Shown: positions 24,458 to 31,590 of the stretch, one piece after another | Layout: each line of letters opens with the position of its first letter | How positions within the stretch are numbered: position 1 is the stretch's first letter | From: a bacterium | GTDB lineage: Bacteria > Hydrothermota > UBA3073 > JACQXS01 | Assembly: GCA_030592575.1 (NCBI GenBank) | Contig: JAUVIV010000014.1 | Location: 1 to 38,182 of the forward strand | Length of the DNA: 38,182 bases | Direction of reading: 5' to 3' | Position numbers and translations under genes: made by a program | Notes under the pieces: model-generated | What the model saw: only the letters and a program-made list of their open reading frames with translations | Told to the model about the DNA's origin: nothing | Databases searched by the model: none

Positions 24458-25996
24458 ATGATTATATTAGTATTATTTATTTTTCAAGCAATTCCAATAA
24501 CTTATGCCGATACAACATGGACTATGTATGGTGGAAATTTAGAGAATACGCATTTTCAAGCTATGAGAGGAGCTATGTCAACTGCACCTTATGTTAAATG
24601 GTCTTATGTAACAGGAGGTGCTGTAGAATCCTTTGGTGCGACAGTAGCAGATGTAGATAACGACGATACGATGGAAGTGATAGCCGAAGATTGTGGAGTC
24701 TGCTGTTTTAATGGAATAACCGGAGTAATGAAATGGAAGAAGGGTTTCCCAGTAGGAGATGGTAGTGTCTGGACATCTCCTGCAATAGCAAATATTGATG
24801 GAGATAATACAATGGAAGTAGTGGTCGGTGGTTCTAACAATAAAATTTACTGTTTGAATGGAACAACCGGTTTGGTAAAATGGAGCTTTCTAACAGGAAG
24901 TAATGTGTCTTCTCCTGCAATAGCAGATGTAGATAATGATGACACACTGGAAATTATAGTCGGGAGTCGGGACAGTACGATTTACTGTCTAAATGGAATA
25001 ACTGGTTTAATGAAATGGAGTTACACCACGAGGGGTCAAGTGCAATCTTCTCCAGCAATAGCAGATGTTGATGGAGATAACACACTGGAAATTGTAGTCG
25101 GAAGTCGGGACAGTACACTTTATTGCCTGAACGGAGTGAATGGTATGATAGAATGGAGTTATATAACAAAAGATGATGTATATTCGTCTCCTGCAATAGC
25201 AGATATTGATGGAAATGATACATTGGAAATTGTGATCGGAAGTGACAATACATTTTATTGTCTGAATGGAGTAAATGGCACAGTGAAGTGGAGTTATTCA
25301 ACAAAAAATAAGGCGTGGTTTTCTCCTGCAATAGCAGATATGGATAAGGATGATACAATGGAAGTGGTGGTCGGAAGTTGTTACGACAGTACACTTTATT
25401 GTCTGAATGGAACGAACAGTATAGTAAAATGGAGTTATAATACAGGAGATTATATTTGTAGAAACGTATCGGTTGCAGATTTAGATATGGACGGGACACT
25501 TGAAGTTCTTGTTCCCAATGGTACTAATTCGCTTACCTGTCTTAATGGTAAGGATGGGATAGTTTTGTGAAAAAAGCAATTAGCCATAGATGTTCATGAT
25601 ATAACAATTGCAGATATTGATAATGACGGGTGCGTAGAACTAATATTTGGAACTCACGTATCGAGTAAAATTTGGGTATTGGATGATGTAGGAAATCAGA
25701 GTGGCTGCGGATCATATGATGTAGAAGAAGATTCTTCGCCTTCGGTTCAGAATGACAGAAAATTTGGAATTGAATTTAGGGTAATAGGTAAAGGAGTTTA
25801 TCTTTTCACTCCAAATGCTATAGAAGTAGATATAAAGCTTTATAATATATGTGGTAGGTTACAGCAAACAATTTACAAAGGAGTATTAACAAAAGGTGGG
25901 CATACATTTATGCCAGATATAAAGAGGAGTGGCATTTATTTTGCAATTCTTCGCACTAATAAGTTTAAGGAAAGTTTAAAGATAATAAGATTTTAA
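24458..25996 (+). pseudogene. Secreted PQQ/FG-GAP propeller protein with sorting domain, interrupted by in-frame TGA
   Basis: A strong AGGAGG precedes the ATG and a signal peptide is clear (LVLFIFQAIPITYA, cleavage near residue 17). About seven near-identical blades follow, each with PAIADVDxDxTxEIVVG, then a YCLNG-x-x-G-x-x-KWSY strand. A TGA at 25568-25570 ends the first part at residue 370. The same frame then stays open to 25996: it starts KKQLAIDVHDITIADIDNDG, finishes the last blade and ends in a type IX-like sorting domain (TPNAIEVDIKLYNI, RSGIYFAIL, SLKIIRF). Every other blade has Trp exactly where the TGA falls, so a TGG to TGA change is the simplest reading. If not a sequencing error, the product would lose its sorting domain. 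Repeats flank the gene on both sides. Confidence 0.8.
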
Positions 25997-26012
25997 GTAA
26001 TAAATAACAGGA

Positions 26013-26077
26013 TGTCATACTGAACAGAGTGAAGTATCTCAAACTGAAGAGATTCTTCGTTTCACTCAGAATGACAG
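26013..26077. repeat. Inverted pair of TGTCATTCTGA-type repeats
   Basis: A left arm at 26013-26040 (TGTCATACTGAACAGAGTG, then AAGTATCTC) faces a right arm at 26049-26076, which is the exact reverse complement of 24254-24281. The two arms can form an imperfect hairpin with a short loop, 17 nt after the stop of the propeller gene, so it may also end that transcript. Confidence 0.8.
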
Positions 26078-26126
26078 ATGAAAAGAAATTGCACTTGAAC
26101 TTCGGGCTTCCCTTTTGCTATACAAT

Positions 26127-27167
26127 ATGAATATTAAGCAAATTCAAGAAATACTTAAGTTTTCAGGATTCTCACATGAAGCTCAAATTCAGGAGATATT
26201 GACCGGTGGTTCTAATCGTAAATTCTATCGTATCAAAGAGAACAAAAACTCTGCAGTACTTATACAAAACAATCCTCATGACTCAGATTTTGCCCAATAT
26301 ATTGAAATTGCTGATTTTTTAAAAGGGGTAGGAATAGGAGTTCCTGAAATTTACCACGTTGATAGAAAAAAGAAACTCATACTTGAAGAAGATCTTGGCG
26401 ACCTTACTCTTGAGAAACATCTTAAAAACACTTGTAAGGACGATTCGCAAATCACTACTATCTATAAGCAAGTCATAGATACACTTATTTTGATGCAGAT
26501 TACAGGAGGCAAAAAAATAAACCAATGTAAATGTTTGAAGGAAAAAATATTTGATTATAATACATTTCGCTTTGAAACTAAATATTTCACAGAATATTTT
26601 CTTGAAATGTATTGCGGATTAAAAATTAACAAATCAGACATAGAGGATGAATTTCATAAATTGGCAATGAAATTAGTCTCTGAACCCCTTTATTTTATGC
26701 ATCGCGATTTTCAATCCCAAAATATCCTTATTAAAGATAAAAAAATAAGAATTATTGACTTCCAAAGTGCCTATCAGGGACTTTTAGCATACGATTTAGC
26801 TTCATTGCTAAAAGATGCTTATATATCAATTGAAGATGAATTACAAAACAAACTCATTGACTATTATCTTGATTCTTTAAATAAATACTATAAAATAAAT
26901 ATTAATCCTCACAAGTTTCATAAAACTTTTCTCTATGCAGGACTTCAGCGAAATACGCAAGCATTAGGCGCATTCTCGTTTCTATCACTTATGCGACACA
27001 AATTACAATTCAAACAATATATACCGCAAGCACTTAAATATCTCTGTACAACATTGAACAAAACACATGAATTTCCAAAATTAACTAAAGTAGTAACGGA
27101 AAGTATCAAAAAAAACTTGACAAGTAATCAAAGATACAGTAAAAGAACAAAAAAGGAGGAAGAATGA
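26127..27167 (+). CDS. amgK: Anomeric MurNAc/GlcNAc kinase-like phosphotransferase (AmgK)
   Basis: An aminoglycoside-phosphotransferase-fold kinase of about 346 residues. Catalytic loop H192-R-D194-FQSQN199, metal-binding D211 in IIDFQSAYQG and the following YDLASLLKDAY match AmgK and its relatives; the N-lobe has LTGGSNRKFYRI and LILEEDLGDLTLE. AmgK phosphorylates MurNAc at C1, feeding MurU. The reading frame opens at a TTG (26115), but the ATG at 26127 is preferred; neither has a ribosome binding site. It lies 2 kb from the MurU-like gene, on the other side of an inserted propeller gene. Its stop overlaps the start of the barrel gene. Another small-molecule kinase of the same fold cannot be excluded. 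Confidence 0.78.
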   Translation: MNIKQIQEILKFSGFSHEAQIQEILTGGSNRKFYRIKENKNSAVLIQNNPHDSDFAQYIEIADFLKGVGIGVPEIYHVDRKKKLILEEDLGDLTLEKHLKNTCKDDSQITTIYKQVIDTLILMQITGGKKINQCKCLKEKIFDYNTFRFETKYFTEYFLEMYCGLKINKSDIEDEFHKLAMKLVSEPLYFMHRDFQSQNILIKDKKIRIIDFQSAYQGLLAYDLASLLKDAYISIEDELQNKLIDYYLDSLNKYYKININPHKFHKTFLYAGLQRNTQALGAFSFLSLMRHKLQFKQYIPQALKYLCTTLNKTHEFPKLTKVVTESIKKNLTSNQRYSKRTKKEEE

Positions 27168-28264
27168 AAAAATTATTTGCAATATTGGGAGTTTTTTTTA
27201 TAAGTGTTCCATTCTTTAATGTAGAGGGAAAATATGTACTACCCGCATCAATGGATGAAAAGGGAACATTAGAGAAATATTTTTACGCTAAGGGTTACGC
27301 AATAGAACAAACCGAAGGCGATATGTTCAAACAATTAGAGATAGCAATAAAATATGGAGTTAGATGGGTACCTGTTCATAATTTCGAAGTTTATATTGAC
27401 CCCCCTCTTGTCAGATATCATACTGGCGGAGGTTCCGTTGCTTGTGCCGGAATTGGAGATATGGATATTGGAATGAAATTTGGGTTTACAAAAGGAATTG
27501 GAGGACAAGCTTTTGTGAGAATACCTACAGGCGCATACGATTTACCTAAATGGGATAATTTCGCTCCTCCTTTTTCAAATAAAGCAAGAACAAAAGGCGG
27601 AGGAGTAAAATTGCTATTTAGTCAAGAATTATTCAAGGGACTTAATATACATTTAAACCTTGGTTATCTCTACGGAATAGGCGATATAGAAAGTAAAGAT
27701 AATCCAATACCATGGGACCGCAGAATTCCTTTCGGCGTAGGCATTACTTTACCACATGGAATATTTATTGAAGGAGAAACTGATATTAATGCTTACAGCG
27801 ATGCCATTGAAATTACCAAGAATCCCAAAAGGATTGTTACAGGTATTAATTATGAATGGTTACAAGGAATTAAATTCTTAGCCGCTGTTGAATATGGAAC
27901 ATGGGGTACAGGAGATCCGGTAATCCATAGATGGAATTACGGATGGGGTGAAAACGTAAAACAATGGGATATAACTCTTGGTGTAAGTAGTCCAATTACC
28001 TTCCCAACAAAATCTGCAGTTATCGCAGGAGCAATTGAAGGTACAATTACAGATAGAGTAACCGGCGAACCTATTGAAGCAAAAATAATGTTCCCAAAAG
28101 CTAAACTGAGCACCATAACCTGTAAAGACGGTAAATATACAATCATCTTACCGACAGGTAAATATGCAATTGCAATTAATGTTATTGGTTACGAAACATA
28201 CACGACAGAAATAGAAGTTTTGAGTGGCAAAACTACAAAGAAAGATTTCAGACTTACTCACTAA
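27164..28264 (+). CDS. Outer-membrane barrel protein with C-terminal carboxypeptidase-regulatory-like domain
   Basis: A 366-residue protein with a signal peptide (KKLFAILGVFFISVPFF, cleavage near residue 22). Its middle (about 45-285) has alternating amphipathic strands with many Gly and aromatic residues, e.g. GDMDIGMKFGFTKGIGGQAF, NIHLNLGYLYGIG and GITLPHGIFIEGE, consistent with a transporter-like or porin-like barrel. The last 75 residues form a CarboxypepD_reg-like beta sandwich (GAIEGTITDRVTGEPIEAKI, KDGKYTIILPTGKYAIAI, IGYETYTTEIEV). It starts inside the amgK stop with AAGGAGGA as ribosome binding site, and a good terminator follows. Specific function unknown. Confidence 0.65.
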   Translation: MKKLFAILGVFFISVPFFNVEGKYVLPASMDEKGTLEKYFYAKGYAIEQTEGDMFKQLEIAIKYGVRWVPVHNFEVYIDPPLVRYHTGGGSVACAGIGDMDIGMKFGFTKGIGGQAFVRIPTGAYDLPKWDNFAPPFSNKARTKGGGVKLLFSQELFKGLNIHLNLGYLYGIGDIESKDNPIPWDRRIPFGVGITLPHGIFIEGETDINAYSDAIEITKNPKRIVTGINYEWLQGIKFLAAVEYGTWGTGDPVIHRWNYGWGENVKQWDITLGVSSPITFPTKSAVIAGAIEGTITDRVTGEPIEAKIMFPKAKLSTITCKDGKYTIILPTGKYAIAINVIGYETYTTEIEVLSGKTTKKDFRLTH

Positions 28265-28290
28265 GAGTAATAACTAATATAGTAAATTCA

Positions 28291-28327
28291 CAGGAGGTGA
28301 GGTTATAAACTTCGCCTCCTGTTTTTT
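28291..28327 (+). terminator. Rho-independent terminator
   Basis: CAGGAGGTGAGG (28291-28302) pairs with CTTCGCCTCCTG (28310-28321) around a short AT loop, with ten of twelve pairs good, followed by TTTTTT (28322-28327). It ends the amgK-barrel transcript 27 nt after the barrel stop. Confidence 0.9.
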
Positions 28328-28364
28328 ATAATGTTCAATTATAACTACATTAAGTAGAGTATCA

Positions 28365-29093
28365 ATGAATCAAATTATAAAAGTTAATAGCTTAAGGAAG
28401 ACTTATAAAAAATGGGGAAGCAAGAGTGTTATTGCGGTAGACAATATCAGTTTTGAAGTGATGCAAGGAGAAGTCTTTGGATTCCTTGGTCCCAATGGGG
28501 CAGGCAAAACCACTACTCTTCTCTTAATGTTAGGATTCCTCACCCCTGATGCAGGAGAAACAAAACTCTTCGGCAGAAAAGTTGACGATATGAAAGTGAG
28601 GTCAAAAATTGGTTATGTGCCAGAAAAACCGACTTTTCATAAGTATCTTACCGGAGAAGAATTACTTTCTTTCCATGCTGAACTTTATGGAATAAATAAG
28701 GAACAACGAGATAAAATAGTTCCTGAAATGCTAAAGAAAATTGGACTTGAGAATGATAAAAAAAAGAAGATTTCAACTTATTCTCGAGGAATGCTTCAGC
28801 GTCTTAGTTTGGGACAGGCATTATTAAATAATCCTGATATTCTTTTCTTAGACGAACCAACTTTGGGATTAGACCCAATAGGTATTGTGGATGTGCGAAA
28901 CATAATACTTGAAATACAACAGCAAGGAAAAACAGTATTTCTAAATTCTCACCAACTTTCAGAAGTAGAAAAAGTATGCACCCGAGTTGCATTTATGAAG
29001 CAAGCAAAACTTATAGAAACATACAAAGTGAGTGAACTCAAAGAATCACTTGAAGATTTATTTGTCAGAATTATTGGTCGGGATAAATTATGA
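28365..29093 (+). CDS. ABC transporter ATP-binding protein (ABC-2 type)
   Basis: A 242-residue ATPase with Walker A GPNGAGKT at 42-49, Q-loop region near IGYVPEKPTFHKYLTG, an ABC signature in the variant form YSRGMLQRLSLGQAL, Walker B ILFLDEPTLGLDP and the switch His in NSHQLSEVE. It powers an ABC-2 exporter with the permease it overlaps (ATGA). The family includes drug, lipid and polysaccharide exporters; the substrate is unknown. No convincing promoter was found after the terminator at 28327. Confidence 0.93.
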   Translation: MNQIIKVNSLRKTYKKWGSKSVIAVDNISFEVMQGEVFGFLGPNGAGKTTTLLLMLGFLTPDAGETKLFGRKVDDMKVRSKIGYVPEKPTFHKYLTGEELLSFHAELYGINKEQRDKIVPEMLKKIGLENDKKKKISTYSRGMLQRLSLGQALLNNPDILFLDEPTLGLDPIGIVDVRNIILEIQQQGKTVFLNSHQLSEVEKVCTRVAFMKQAKLIETYKVSELKESLEDLFVRIIGRDKL

Positions 29094-29800
29094 TTTCTAA
29101 ACCTATTGTTAAAAACACTCTAAAAGAATTAATTAGAACCCGTTGGGCAATTCCTATCGGTATTATCGCTATAGGTATAGCAATTTTAATAGGACGATAT
29201 TGCATTGAATATGTTTTGTGGGGTATATATTCAATTATTATTTTTGGTTTTTCTATGCTACTTACTACTGGAATTATTGATTCAGATATTTCAGATGGAA
29301 AAATTCAAACTATTTTGACCAAGCCAATTTCTTGTACACAATACTTTTTGAGTAAAGCCCTTGGAGTAATCATTTTCGGATCTGCAATTATAATCATTAT
29401 GGCAATTTCAACATTAACAATAATGTCTTTGAAAGGTGGAACAGAAATAGATATTAAAATATGGTTTCTTTTACCCCTTGCAGGAATAATAGCTCATATT
29501 TTATGGACTTTGATTAGCTCAACTTTCTCTACTTTTATAAAGAATAGTGGAAATGTATCGATGATAATACTTATTGCAATACTATCAGGGACACTATCTT
29601 TGGTGCCTAATGAAAAGTTCAAGGCAGTTATTACATTTATAAGGGAATATATCCTTCCACAACCAGATGCTTGTTTAATATCGTTGCAAGAAGGCAGAGC
29701 TTTTTTATCAAGTGGACTTTTCCATTCATTATTTTATATAGTATTATGTAGTATAGTAGGAATTTTCATACTCAACCATCGGGAATTAGGTAAGCGATAA
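29090..29800 (+). CDS. ABC-2 type transporter permease
   Basis: A 236-residue membrane protein with about six helices. The N-terminal KNTLKELIRTRWAIPIGI, then DSDISDGKIQTILTKPISCTQYFLSKALG between the second and third helices, is characteristic of ABC-2 permeases of the NosY/gliding-type group. It overlaps the ATPase gene by four bases and is followed 11 nt later by a small membrane-protein gene. It should form the membrane part of the exporter. Confidence 0.88.
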   Translation: MISKPIVKNTLKELIRTRWAIPIGIIAIGIAILIGRYCIEYVLWGIYSIIIFGFSMLLTTGIIDSDISDGKIQTILTKPISCTQYFLSKALGVIIFGSAIIIIMAISTLTIMSLKGGTEIDIKIWFLLPLAGIIAHILWTLISSTFSTFIKNSGNVSMIILIAILSGTLSLVPNEKFKAVITFIREYILPQPDACLISLQEGRAFLSSGLFHSLFYIVLCSIVGIFILNHRELGKR

Positions 29801-29811
29801 AACCTTTTAAA

Positions 29812-30007
29812 ATGACACAAAGGAACTTTCCAAAATATCTGCTTATACCTCTTATTTTATTGGGTATCCTCTATGGCATTTTTTTGGGGAAAGAAAAAAG
29901 AGAAGGAACATTTGCTCCATTAGGAAAGCAAAAACATAACTCCAGTATATATAAAGACAGACCGTGAGCAAGTCATTATTGAACTTGAAAAAGTTTCGGG
30001 GTTTTAA
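29812..30007 (+). pseudogene. Small single-pass membrane protein of the ABC cassette, apparently frameshifted
   Basis: An ATG at 29812 opens a 51-codon frame ending in TGA at 29965-29967. It encodes NFPKYLLIPLILLGILYGIF, a membrane helix after a short basic start, then KEKREGTFAPLG. Past that point its coding character fades, while the +1 frame, from about 29925 to a TAA at 30005-30007, reads SKNITPVYIKTDREQVIIEL and then EKVSGF, which looks like real protein. The two join to a peptide of about 65 residues if one base is corrected in the A-rich stretch near 29920-29935. It follows the permease by 11 nt, so it is probably a third part of the transporter. Sequencing error, mutation and programmed shift cannot be separated here. 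Confidence 0.5.
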
Positions 30008-30029
30008 AAAGCTAATAACAATTCTCCCT

Positions 30030-30061
30030 CTGAATCAAGTTCAGGATTGTTCAGAATGACA
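30030..30061 (-). repeat. TGTCATTCTGA-type repeat overlapping the porV/porQ-like stop codon
   Basis: On the reverse strand TGTCATTCTGAACA (30061-30048) leads into ATCCTGAACTTGATTCAG (30047-30030), whose 18 bases are identical to 10276-10293. The TGA inside the repeat is the stop codon of the PorV/PorQ-like gene, and the final Ser-Phe codons also lie in it. Confidence 0.75.
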
Positions 30062-30935
30062 GGGAACCTGAGAGACGTTTAAGAAGTCCGAGATCTTGAT
30101 GGAATTTGAGAGCATAGTCAAGTTTTATTGATTTGTAAACTAAACCACATCCTGCACTGAAATTACCTTTATCACATCCCATTCGGAGAGCAAATCTTTC
30201 TTGCCACCAGTATTCAGCTCCAAAATAAGTATCTGTATGTATTTCCGTAAATTGAGCTACCCTTTCTGCAGGAGATGTGTCAAATCCCATAGAAACATTA
30301 ACTTTACCAATAGGAAATTGTTTTCCTATTGAGACCCCTGATTTTATAAGCAAAGGAACCTTGTCTTTAATTCCAAGAGTGTCCGACCAATAAATTGGAG
30401 TTCCTAACTGATTTACAAGGTTTATTCCAAACTTCACTCCTTTAAACGTTGAAAGAATTCCCAAATCCGTTTCAAATCCGTATGCACTTGCCACACTCCA
30501 ATTTCTATATATTCCTTTTAGATTTATCCCAACACTTGCAGCAGAAAATGAACGAGCATAAGATAAATAAGCCACATAATCTGACGCATTAACCCAAGCT
30601 GTATCAATTACCCCAAATTCCGTCGAATCCGTAAGAGGTATGTCAGAACCTCCAGTCCAGTAAAGAGCTACACCTAAAGTATATTTAGGAGAGGGATAAA
30701 TAGCTATAGCTGTATTGGTTGTTACAAAAGTATCAAAATCCGCTGAATGCATAAAAAAGACTTCACTATTTTTAAGCTGAGCGAGTCCTGCTGGATTCCA
30801 ATAAATCGCTGTTATATCATCCGCAAGCCCAACAAACGCATTACCCATTCCAAGAGCTCTTGCTCCGACACCAAGCTCCATAAACTCACCCAGATATAGA
30901 TCACCTAAAAAACTTAAACATAAGAAAAATAACAT
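30051..30935 (-). CDS. PorV/PorQ family outer-membrane protein
   Basis: A 294-residue predicted beta-barrel. A short signal peptide (FFLCLSFLGDLYLG, residues 3-16) leads straight into the family signature FMELGVGARALGMGNAFVGL then DDITAIYWNPAGLAQL (about 18-54). Strands with alternating aromatic residues follow, and the protein ends in Phe as barrels do. In Bacteroidota, PorV shuttles type IX cargo to the attachment complex. Here three cargo-like proteins with sorting domains are encoded in the same window, which fits. A good promoter places the transcript start at the ATG. PorV and PorQ cannot be told apart from this alone. Confidence 0.82.
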   Translation of the reverse strand: MLFFLCLSFLGDLYLGEFMELGVGARALGMGNAFVGLADDITAIYWNPAGLAQLKNSEVFFMHSADFDTFVTTNTAIAIYPSPKYTLGVALYWTGGSDIPLTDSTEFGVIDTAWVNASDYVAYLSYARSFSAASVGINLKGIYRNWSVASAYGFETDLGILSTFKGVKFGINLVNQLGTPIYWSDTLGIKDKVPLLIKSGVSIGKQFPIGKVNVSMGFDTSPAERVAQFTEIHTDTYFGAEYWWQERFALRMGCDKGNFSAGCGLVYKSIKLDYALKFHQDLGLLKRLSGSLSF

Positions 30936-30941
30936 ATTTCC

Positions 30942-30969
30942 ATAATACCTATACTCCCTTTCTTGTCAA
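30942..30969 (-). promoter_or_regulatory. Promoter of the PorV/PorQ-like gene, leaderless type
   Basis: On the reverse strand TTGACA (30969-30964), 16-nt spacer, TATTAT (30947-30942). Only six bases separate the -10 box from the ATG at 30935, so the mRNA should start at the ATG. Confidence 0.75.
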
Positions 30970-31001
30970 TCAAAAAACTTCATTTTTTAAGAAAAAAAAC
31001 C

Positions 31002-31029
31002 TTGACAAAGCAATAAACATTGATAAAAC
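31002..31029 (+). promoter_or_regulatory. Probable promoter of the bactofilin pair
   Basis: TTGACA (31002-31007) with a 16-nt spacer to TAAAAC (31024-31029), a weaker -10 box. The leader of about 54 nt ends with GAGGAGGTGG before the ATG at 31090. Confidence 0.45.
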
Positions 31030-31089
31030 TCTACTGTATATAGCTTATTATTACAACAGAGTATTTATTATTTTTAGAGGAGGTGGAAA

Positions 31090-31557
31090 ATGTTTAAAAA
31101 GTTGTTTAGTGGCGTTCTTATATCATTAGTATGGTGCTCAATAGTCTCTTCACAAACTATCATTCCAAGAGAAGCTATTTTCAAGGGGACACTTAGGGGC
31201 AGAGATATTATTGTTGAAGGAATATTTGAAGGAACGATATCGGCAGATGACTTAGTTGAAGTAACTGACGACGGAGTAGTGAATGGCACATTAGAAACTA
31301 CTGATCTTATAGTAGAAGGAAGAATCGTAGGAACTATTCTCGCTATTTCATTGGTAACTCTTAAGCCAACAGCAGCAATAGCTGGCACTTTGCAATGTAG
31401 AGACCTGGTAGTTGAAGAAGGAGCTATGGTTTCCGCACTTATGTCAATGGGAGAAATTAAAATTATTGGTGGAAAAAAACAAGTTGTTAAGAAAAAGGCA
31501 ACTACTACAAGTACAAGCAGTAGTAGCAGAAGAAGTAGAAGAAGTAGAAGGAGATAG
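31090..31557 (+). CDS. Bactofilin-domain protein with signal peptide and Arg-rich tail
   Basis: A 155-residue protein. Residues 1-21 form a standard signal peptide (KK, then LFSGVLISLVW, cleavage near VSS-Q); Cys16 is preceded by Trp, so it is not a lipobox. Residues about 25-117 match the bactofilin (polymer-forming, PF04519) right-handed beta-helix: AIFKGTLRGRDIIVEGIFEG, DGVVNGTLETTDLIVEGRIV, AAIAGTLQCRDLVVEEGAMV. The last 25 residues are Lys-, Thr/Ser- then Arg-rich, ending RRSRRSRRR. Bactofilins are normally cytoplasmic scaffold filaments; an exported one is unusual. Strong AGGAGG before the start. A second exported bactofilin follows 33 nt later. Confidence 0.8.
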   Translation: MFKKLFSGVLISLVWCSIVSSQTIIPREAIFKGTLRGRDIIVEGIFEGTISADDLVEVTDDGVVNGTLETTDLIVEGRIVGTILAISLVTLKPTAAIAGTLQCRDLVVEEGAMVSALMSMGEIKIIGGKKQVVKKKATTTSTSSSSRRSRRSRRR

Positions 31558-31590
31558 TAAAAGTTTCCTTAAAATTCAAAAGGAGGTATA

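Noticed and set aside
24954-25499. 181-codon antisense ORF inside the propeller gene
   Set aside because: It mirrors the repeated blades of the sense gene, so its length comes from the repeats on the other strand.
25568-25570. Altered genetic code (TGA read as Trp)
   Set aside because: TGA ends several genes at tight ATGA overlaps (3778, 19968, 27167, 29093, 32734), so it is a true stop in this organism.
25568-25620. Selenocysteine insertion at the in-frame TGA
   Set aside because: The site aligns with Trp in sister blades, not Cys, and the only stem downstream (GCAATT/AATTGC) has an overlong loop not resembling a SECIS element.
26095-26124. TTGAAC...TATACA promoter just before amgK
   Set aside because: The -10 box would end two bases before the ATG, placing the transcript start inside the gene; only acceptable if the true start is further downstream.
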